Origin: JBAYSY01 sp041675885 | GTDB taxonomy: Bacteria > Pseudomonadota > Alphaproteobacteria > Rhodobacterales > Rhodobacteraceae | Reading direction: 5' to 3' | Assembly (NCBI GenBank): GCA_041675885.1 | Contig: JBAYSY010000062.1 | Location: 1-13,090 of the forward strand | DNA: 13,090 nt | Part shown: piece by piece, positions 8,610 to 13,090 of the stretch | Position numbering within the stretch: the stretch's first letter is position 1 | Layout: each line of letters begins with the position of its first letter | Notes under the pieces: generated by a model | Databases searched by the model: none | What the model saw: the letters and a program-made list of their open reading frames with translations, nothing else | What the model was told of the DNA's origin: nothing | Translations under genes and position numbers: made by a program

Positions 8610-9806
8610 CTACTTCGCCGCCTTCATGAGGTTGCGGCCGATGATCAGCTTCTGGACCTCGGTCGCGCCCTCGTAGATGCGCAGGGCCCGGATTTCACGA
8701 TAGAGACGTTCGGTGATCTCGCCGACGCACACGCCACGCCCGCCGAAAAGCTGCAACGCCTGGTCGATCACCCATTGCGCATTTTCGGTTGCCGTCATCT
8801 TCGCCATTGCCGCCTGGCTGGTGATCGGCAGCTGCTGCACGTCGCGCCGCCAGGCGGTGCGTACCGTCAACAGCGCGCCCGCGTCGATCGCCGTCGCCAT
8901 CTCGCCCAGCGTGCTTTGTGCCGTCGGCAGGTCGGCCAGCGTGGCGCCGAACATCTTTCGCGACCGTGCATGGGCCACGGCCTCGTCAAGCGCGCGGCGC
9001 GCGAAGCCGAGCGCGGCGGCCCCGACCGAGGGCCGAAAGATATCAAGCGTGCGCATCGCGATCTTGAAGCCCTCGCCGGGCACGCCCAGCATCTGCGAAG
9101 CGGGAACGCGCATGTTCTCGAAGCGGACAAGCGCCAGCGGATGCGGTGCGATGGTCTCGATCCGGTTGGCAACGACAAGGCCGGGCGTGTCGGCAAAGAC
9201 CGCAAAGGCCGAGATGCCGCGCGTCCCCGGCGCCTCGCCGGTACGGGCAAAGACGGTATAGACGTCGGCGATGCCGCCGTTCGAGATAAAGACCTTCTCG
9301 CCGTCCAGAACATAGTCGTCGCCGTCGCGCCGGGCCGAGGTCGCCATGGCCGCGACGTCGGAACCGGCCTCGGGCTCGGTCAGTGCGAAGGCGGAAATCA
9401 GGTCCCCGCGCGCGATCTCGGGCAGTATCCCTGCCTTCACCGCCCCGGAACCGGCAAGGCTGATGGCCCCGGTTCCCAGCCCCTGCATGGCGAAGGCGAA
9501 ATCGGCCAGCCCGTCATGCCAGGCGAGCGTCTCGCGCATCACGCAGAGCGCGCGGCTGTCGATTGCCTCTGTCGCACCGCCATGCGCGGCGGGAACGCAG
9601 TGACGCAGGAAACCGGCGTCCCCGAGCCTTTTCACCAGCTTCTTGCAGGCTTCGTCGGCGTCGTCATGGTCGATGACACCAAGCCCCCCCTCGGCAAGGA
9701 AAGCGTCGAGATCGGCAGCAAGCCTGCGGTGTTCCGGTGCGAAGAACGGCCAGTCGAGATGTTCGCGGGAAGGGCCGTGACCGATGCCGGCGGGATGGGC
9801 GGCCAT
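8610..9806 (-). CDS. Acyl-CoA dehydrogenase, FAD-dependent
   Basis: This 398-residue flavoenzyme oxidises the alpha-beta bond of an acyl-CoA and passes electrons to electron-transfer flavoprotein. It has the full three-domain fold: a helical N-domain (about 15-135), a beta domain with the FAD/substrate signature FALTEPEAGSDVAAM (about 140-250), and a C-terminal helical domain with LFGGRGV and YREIRALRIYEGATEVQ. The catalytic base is Glu379, in IYEGAT, the position of medium-chain dehydrogenase Glu376. The ATG at 9806 has GGGGAA about 7 nt upstream and starts 3 bp after the crotonase stop, so the two are clearly co-transcribed. From memory, the protein (LDWPFF start, DFAFAMQGLGTGAISLAG) is most like the dehydrogenases in aerobic 2-aminobenzoyl-CoA/salicylyl-CoA gene clusters. 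A cyclic or branched CoA substrate is therefore more likely than a plain fatty acid; this is inference. Confidence 0.92.
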   Translation of the reverse strand: MAAHPAGIGHGPSREHLDWPFFAPEHRRLAADLDAFLAEGGLGVIDHDDADEACKKLVKRLGDAGFLRHCVPAAHGGATEAIDSRALCVMRETLAWHDGLADFAFAMQGLGTGAISLAGSGAVKAGILPEIARGDLISAFALTEPEAGSDVAAMATSARRDGDDYVLDGEKVFISNGGIADVYTVFARTGEAPGTRGISAFAVFADTPGLVVANRIETIAPHPLALVRFENMRVPASQMLGVPGEGFKIAMRTLDIFRPSVGAAALGFARRALDEAVAHARSRKMFGATLADLPTAQSTLGEMATAIDAGALLTVRTAWRRDVQQLPITSQAAMAKMTATENAQWVIDQALQLFGGRGVCVGEITERLYREIRALRIYEGATEVQKLIIGRNLMKAAK

Positions 9807-9809
9807 GGG

Positions 9810-10652
9810 TCAGTTCCCCTCGAATGCGGGCCTGGCCTTGGCGGCGAATGCCTCGAAAGCCCGGCGGAAATCGCCGGTTGCCATGCAGATCGCCTGTGCC
9901 TGAGCCTCGGATTCGATGAGTTCCTCGATCCCCATCGACCATTCCTGATCCAGCATCTTCTTGGTCATGGAATGGGCGAACCACGGGCCATCGGCGAGGC
10001 TGCGGGCAAAGCGCTGCGCCTCGCCAAGCAGGGCGTCGCGCTCGACAAGGCGGTTGTAAAAGCCCCAGGCATGGCCTTCGTCCGCCGCCAGCACGCGGCC
10101 GGTGAACAGAAGTTCGGCGGCGCGTCCCTGGCCGATGATGCGCGGAAGGATGCCGCAGGCGCCCATATCGGCCCCGGCCAGCCCGACGCGGGTGAACAGG
10201 AAGGCGGTCTTGGTCTCGGGCGTGGCCAGGCGATAGTCGGAGGCCATCGCCAGAATCGCACCGGCCCCGGCGCAGATGCCGTCCACCGCCGCGATGACCG
10301 GCTGCGGACAGGCGCGGATCTGCCTGACCAGATCGCCGGTCATGCGCGTGAAGGCAAGCAGATCGGGCATCGGCATCGTGGTCAGCGGCTCGATGATGTC
10401 GAAGACGTCGCCGCCTGACGAGAAGTTGTTTTCAGCACCCGTCAGCACCACCGCGCGCACGTCGCTTGCCTTCTGAAGCGCCCGGAACAGATCGCCGAGT
10501 TCCTCGTAGCTTTCGAAGGTGAGGGGGTTCTTTTTCTGCGGCCGGTCGAGCGTGATCGTGGCAACGCGGGCGTCATCATCCGTTTCAAAGCGGAAATGTG
10601 TCGCCTTGAATCCCTTGAACGGGCGCTTCTTGCCTTGCATCGCGTTGGTCAT
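9810..10652 (-). CDS. Crotonase-superfamily protein (annotated enoyl-CoA hydratase family) lacking both hydratase glutamates
   Basis: This 280-residue crotonase fold has ATITLDRPQKKNPLTFESY, then oxyanion-hole segments NFSSGGD (76-82) and GICAGAGA (125-132). In true enoyl-CoA hydratases the two catalytic glutamates (rat Glu144 and Glu164) sit where this protein has Ile133 and Thr154, so simple hydration is doubtful. An aspartate, Asp162 in GADMG, falls at the place of the catalytic Asp145 of 4-chlorobenzoyl-CoA dehalogenase, suggesting a hydrolytic or other reaction on a cyclic CoA thioester. From memory, close relatives accompany salicylyl-CoA 5-hydroxylase genes. The start at 10652 has AGGAG 11 nt upstream; ATGs at 10679 and 10640 are alternatives. 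It lies between the IclR gene and the acyl-CoA dehydrogenase on one strand, 3 bp from the latter. Confidence 0.88.
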   Translation of the reverse strand: MTNAMQGKKRPFKGFKATHFRFETDDDARVATITLDRPQKKNPLTFESYEELGDLFRALQKASDVRAVVLTGAENNFSSGGDVFDIIEPLTTMPMPDLLAFTRMTGDLVRQIRACPQPVIAAVDGICAGAGAILAMASDYRLATPETKTAFLFTRVGLAGADMGACGILPRIIGQGRAAELLFTGRVLAADEGHAWGFYNRLVERDALLGEAQRFARSLADGPWFAHSMTKKMLDQEWSMGIEELIESEAQAQAICMATGDFRRAFEAFAAKARPAFEGN

Positions 10653-10685
10653 GTCCGTCTGGTCTCCTGTCTGGTTCATGAAGTT

Positions 10686-10708
10686 CCGAAAGACGCATGT
10701 CTTTCCGG
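10686..10708 (-). other. Intercistronic stem-loop between iclR-type gene and crotonase gene
   Basis: GAAAGAC (10688-10694) pairs with GTCTTTC (10699-10705) around a 4-nt loop. CC/GG at 10686-10687 and 10707-10708 extends it past a single bulged base. It begins within about 8 nt of the regulator stop and lies upstream of the crotonase ribosome site. No U-run follows, so it probably tunes or processes the polycistronic mRNA rather than ending it. Confidence 0.45.
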
Positions 10709-10715
10709 GAAGGTT

Positions 10716-11561
10716 TCAGGTGCCGCCGACCCTGCGTCGGCTGCCGCGTCTGGGCCTTGCGGCAACGGCGGGTGCGCCGGTCTTTCTTGCGGCGTTGCGC
10801 AGCTTTTCGTTGATCCGGGCGGCGGCCCCGATCACCTGCTGGCGGATCTGCCCGGCATCGGCGCGCGCATAGCCCTTTTCGGTCATGATCATCACCAGGC
10901 TGCCGAGAATCCGGTTGTCGGGGTCGAAGATCGGCGCGCCGATGCCCACCAGATCGGGGATGACCTCGCCATGGGTGACCACGCAGCCGTCCTTGCGCAT
11001 CCGCGTCATGGTCGAGCGGAACTCGTCCCAGTTGGTTCCAAGCCCGGCGGCGCCGATTTCCTCGGCGTGCCAGAGCATGATGCTGCGCAACTGATAGTGG
11101 CTGAGGTTGGAGAGAATCACCTGCGCCATCGCGCCCCGGAACATCGGCATCGGGCGGCCGCGCTCATACATTCTGGCGAGGCTGTCGTCGGGCCAGGCGA
11201 GATCCGCGCACATGACCTTGTCGCCATAGTAGCTGCACAGCATGAAATTGGCCCCGAGTTCGGCCGCGACCTCGTGCATGACCGGGCTGGCATTGGTCAG
11301 GAACGGATCGGTCAGCCGCATCAGCCGGTCCAGTTCGATCACACGCGACCCCAGCACATAGGCGCCACCGGCGGCGGGCGCGAGGAGGCCCGCATTCGAG
11401 AGCGATTGCAGGTAGCGGTAGGCGGTCGCGCGCGCCACGCCCGCCATTTGCATGACGTCTTCAGGCAGCACCCCGACGTTGCCGTCGTCGAACAGGTCAA
11501 GGATGCTCAGCATCTTGTCCAGACTGTTCATGCGGTTGTCCGCTACTTTCCCCGTTTCCAT
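10716..11561 (-). CDS. IclR-family transcriptional regulator
   Basis: This 281-residue regulator has an N-terminal winged helix-turn-helix (about 11-75): NSLDKMLSILDLFDD, recognition helix VARATAYRYLQSL (42-54), wing YVLGSRVIEL. The IclR effector domain (about 85-255) follows, with PVMHEVAAELGANFMLC, FRGAMAQVIL, CVVTHGEVIPDLVGIGAPIF and ILGSLVM. The C-terminus carries an unusual Arg-rich tail (PRRGSRRR). The start is uncertain: the ATG at 11561 has GGGA 8 nt upstream, and in-frame ATGs at 11582, 11570 and 11531 are possible. It is the first gene of an apparent operon with the crotonase and acyl-CoA dehydrogenase and is divergent from two dehydrogenase genes. It therefore very likely controls this catabolic set in response to a pathway acid or CoA ester. 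IclR-type regulators of aromatic catabolism (PcaU, PobR) provide the precedent. Confidence 0.9.
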   Translation of the reverse strand: METGKVADNRMNSLDKMLSILDLFDDGNVGVLPEDVMQMAGVARATAYRYLQSLSNAGLLAPAAGGAYVLGSRVIELDRLMRLTDPFLTNASPVMHEVAAELGANFMLCSYYGDKVMCADLAWPDDSLARMYERGRPMPMFRGAMAQVILSNLSHYQLRSIMLWHAEEIGAAGLGTNWDEFRSTMTRMRKDGCVVTHGEVIPDLVGIGAPIFDPDNRILGSLVMIMTEKGYARADAGQIRQQVIGAAARINEKLRNAARKTGAPAVAARPRRGSRRRVGGT

Positions 11562-11687
11562 GTCCGCCATCCCGCGCAGCATGTCTGTTGCGATGTCAGC
11601 CCCCGCCGATCACCGCCCGTCGATCGCCGCGACACGTCCGGCGGCGTATGATGCCGCCCCCGGTCCGGCGGGGTTCGCGGCATCATG

Positions 11688-11716
11688 ATTTGACCGCATC
11701 AGGAAAATATTGTAAA
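11688..11716 (-). promoter_or_regulatory. Candidate sigma-70 promoter of the iclR-type operon
   Basis: Reading leftwards, TTTACA (11716-11711, five of six matches to TTGACA) is followed by a 17-bp spacer and TCAAAT (11693-11688, four of six matches to TATAAT). A partial IclR-like half-palindrome (AGGAAAATATT, 11701-11711) lies between the two hexamers, consistent with autoregulation. Expected transcription start is near 11680, about 120 nt before the chosen ATG. Confidence 0.45.
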
Positions 11717-11732
11717 TCCCTTTTTGTGAGAT

Positions 11733-11751
11733 TATGGATAATTCTTCCATA
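11733..11751. promoter_or_regulatory. IclR-box-like palindrome, candidate operator
   Basis: TATGGA-N7-TCCATA is a perfect 6-bp inverted repeat. Its 15-bp core TGGATAATTCTTCCA agrees with the published E. coli IclR box TGGAAATNATTTCCA at 10 of 14 defined positions. It sits between the divergent genes. It also overlaps a weak plus-strand promoter candidate (TTGTGA 11724-11729, CCATAT 11747-11752), where a bound regulator could repress the dehydrogenase genes. Confidence 0.5.
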
Positions 11752-11941
11752 TGGTGCATCATTGCGGGCGCAAGGCACAAGCCTGACCATGATTTGCCAT
11801 GATTTTCGGGGGGGGGAGGACTGACGTGGGGGCTGAAGGGCGCGTTTTCCCGAGCGCCGTGCCGCGTGATTCGCGCGGAGGGGCTGGCTCCGGCGGGGCA
11901 GGCGGTCGGCCTTGCCGGTGGATAGAGGGTCGGAGGCGGAC

Positions 11942-12697
11942 ATGAACCTTGCCGTGCAGGACAAGACCGTCATCGTCACCGGCGCCAGTTCGCCGGACGG
12001 TATCGGCTTCGCCATCGCCCGGGGCTTTGCGGCTGCGGGCGCGCGGGTGGCGATGATGGACGTCAGGCAAGGCGGCGCGCAGCGCCTTGCCGCCATGATC
12101 GGCGGTGCCGCGCGCGGATACACCTGCGACGCCGCCGACCGTGCGGCCTGCGATGCCCTTGCCGCCGATGTGCTCGGGGCCTGGGGTCGTATCGACATCC
12201 TCGTCAACAATGCGGGCATCACCCAGCCGCGCAAGGTGACCGAGATCGACGCCGCCGACTACGATCTTGTCATGGACAACAACCTGCGCGGCACCCTGCA
12301 CATGTCGCAGGCGGTCATCCCGGCGATGGTGGCGCGGGGGGCGGGCTCGATCATCTGCATCGCCTCGGTGGCGGCGCAACGGGGCGGCGGCTATGTCGGC
12401 GGCGCCCATTATGCGGCCTCGAAGGGCGGTGTGCTGGGGCTTGTCAAGGGCATGGCCCGCGAACTGGGGCCAGGGGGCGTCCGCGTCAATGCGGTCAACC
12501 CCGGCGTCATCATCACGGACATGAACCGCGATGCCTTCGACGAGGCGGGAAAGCGCCGGATCGCCGACAGCATTCCGCTTGGCCGCTTCGGTCGGCCGGA
12601 AGATGTCGTCGGCGCCTGCCTCTTTCTCGGTTCGGATCTGTCCGCCTACGTCACCGGCGCCGCGATCGACGTCAACGGCGGCATCCACATTCACTGA
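11942..12697 (+). CDS. Short-chain dehydrogenase/reductase, probably NAD(H)-dependent
   Basis: This 251-residue classical SDR has the nucleotide-binding motif TGASSPDGIG (13-22), with two residues more than the usual TGxxxGxG. Asp40 at the end of the second strand favours NAD over NADP. NNAG is at 89-92. The catalytic set is Asn114, Ser142, Tyr157 and Lys161 (YAASK), followed by the VNPGVI segment (185-190). The C-terminus is the usual GAAIDVNGG followed by IHIH. The ATG at 11942 is preceded by GGAGG; the frame is open to 11912 without a better site. The substrate is unknown. In context it may oxidise a hydroxyacyl-CoA or cyclic alcohol produced by the divergent acyl-CoA dehydrogenase/crotonase pair, or belong to a separate polyol pathway. 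It is transcribed with the next gene, 35 bp downstream. Confidence 0.93.
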   Translation: MNLAVQDKTVIVTGASSPDGIGFAIARGFAAAGARVAMMDVRQGGAQRLAAMIGGAARGYTCDAADRAACDALAADVLGAWGRIDILVNNAGITQPRKVTEIDAADYDLVMDNNLRGTLHMSQAVIPAMVARGAGSIICIASVAAQRGGGYVGGAHYAASKGGVLGLVKGMARELGPGGVRVNAVNPGVIITDMNRDAFDEAGKRRIADSIPLGRFGRPEDVVGACLFLGSDLSAYVTGAAIDVNGGIHIH

Positions 12698-12712
12698 CCG
12701 GCGCGCGCCGGT
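12697..12712 (+). other. Perfect palindrome/hairpin between the two dehydrogenase genes
   Basis: ACCGGCGCGCGCCGGT is a perfect 16-bp palindrome starting on the last base of the first dehydrogenase stop codon. As RNA it folds into a 6-bp stem with a GCGC loop. It ends about 20 nt before the second ATG and has no U-run, so it may protect the upstream message or limit read-through into the second gene. Confidence 0.5.
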
Positions 12713-12732
12713 GAAGACCAGGGACAGGGACA

Positions 12733-13090
12733 ATGCAACCACATCTCCCCACGACACCGAGTTTTCGTCTGGACGGCCGCCATGCGCTGGTGACCGGCGG
12801 CAGCCGCGGGATCGGCTTTGCGCTGGCGGCGGCGCTTGCCGGGGCGGGCGCCCGCGTGACGCTGTGGGCGCGCTCGTCCGGGGCGGTCGAACAGGCCGCC
12901 GCAGCGATCCGGGCCGGGGGGGGCGAGGCCAGCGGCCTTGCCGTCGATGTGCGCGACCCTGACGCGGTGCGCGCGGCCGTCGAGGCCGCCGACCCCTGCG
13001 ACATCCTCGTGAACAATGCGGGTACGAACCGGCCCCGCCCCTTCGTCGAGGCCACCGAGGACGAATACGACACGGTGATGGGCCTCAACG
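12733..13090 (+). CDS. Second short-chain dehydrogenase/reductase, NADP-like, N-terminal part (runs off window)
   Basis: The first 119 residues are visible, from ATG 12733 (AGGGA repeats upstream) to the window edge. TGGSRGIG (21-28) is the cofactor loop. The second strand ends WARSS, with Arg47 where the first dehydrogenase has Asp40, which suggests NADP(H). NNAG is at 94-97. The catalytic Ser/Tyr/Lys lie beyond the window, so activity cannot be confirmed. It follows the first SDR gene by 35 bp on the same strand, separated by a palindrome, and is surely co-transcribed. The two are distinct paralogues, not a recent duplication: the N-terminal extensions and glycine loops differ. Confidence 0.9.
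   Translation, partial: MQPHLPTTPSFRLDGRHALVTGGSRGIGFALAAALAGAGARVTLWARSSGAVEQAAAAIRAGGGEASGLAVDVRDPDAVRAAVEAADPCDILVNNAGTNRPRPFVEATEDEYDTVMGLN

Larger units (their letters stand above)
11684..11805. repeat. Three CATGATTT direct repeats in the divergent promoter region
   Basis: CATGATTT is found at 11684-11691, 11788-11795 and 11798-11805. The last two are part of a 10-bp tandem unit (CCATGATTT plus G or T, at 11787 and 11797), exactly one helical turn apart. The first copy overlaps the putative -10 of iclR. They could be half-sites for a regulator or simple repeats. Confidence 0.4.
11562..11941. other. Divergent control region between the iclR operon and the tandem dehydrogenase genes
   Basis: This is 380 bp with no convincing gene. 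The stretch 11690-11760 is strongly AT-rich against the surrounding GC-rich DNA and holds a candidate iclR promoter and an IclR-box-like palindrome. CATGATTT occurs three times in the same orientation (11684, 11788, 11798). A run of nine G (11808-11816) follows. The segment 11820-11941 would be a long GC-rich 5' leader of the dehydrogenase mRNA, ending in GGAGG before the ATG at 11942. Confidence 0.7.

Overview
The window is GC-rich, densely coded DNA that reads like an alphaproteobacterial, probably Rhodobacteraceae-type, chromosome. The reasons are the strong G/C third-position bias, the X-W-V order of a quaternary-amine ABC transporter, a two-gene cobalamin methionine synthase with Rhodobacter/Roseobacter-like protein sequence, and several TTG/GTG-type start contexts. 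No mobile element, CRISPR array, tRNA or rRNA was seen.

Left part (1-7429, all minus strand, read right to left). A methionine synthase encoded by two overlapping genes (homocysteine module 6386-7429, then folate/B12/reactivation module 3673-6393) is followed, after a 370-bp regulatory gap, by a three-gene ProX-ProW-ProV type transporter (binding protein 2298-3302, permease 1302-2189, ATPase 254-1309). The transporter probably imports glycine betaine, choline or trimethylamine N-oxide. At the left edge is the N-terminus of a LysR-type regulator (1-107), which starts at a TTG. Importing methylated amines beside the main methyl-transfer enzyme suggests a one-carbon/methyl theme, but that link is inferred.

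Middle (7430-8609). A 245-bp divergent intergenic region lies between metH and a plus-strand endonuclease/exonuclease/phosphatase-family gene (7675-8532). It holds a foldable metH leader with pseudoknot potential and two inverted repeats. A GC hairpin at 8540-8576 separates convergent genes.

Right part (8610-13090) looks like a catabolic accessory cluster. On the minus strand, an IclR-type regulator (10716-11561), an atypical crotonase (9810-10652) and an acyl-CoA dehydrogenase (8610-9806) form an apparent operon. Divergently, two tandem short-chain dehydrogenases (11942-12697, and 12733 to the window edge) run on the plus strand. The crotonase and dehydrogenase resemble, from memory, the pair found beside 2-aminobenzoyl-CoA/salicylyl-CoA hydroxylase genes. 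The hydroxylase and CoA ligase are not in this window. The intervening control region carries an IclR-box-like palindrome, a promoter candidate for iclR and three copies of CATGATTT.

A recurring architectural feature is a tight 4-nt-loop hairpin in the first intercistronic gap of three operons (proX|proW, iclR|crotonase, sdr1|sdr2).
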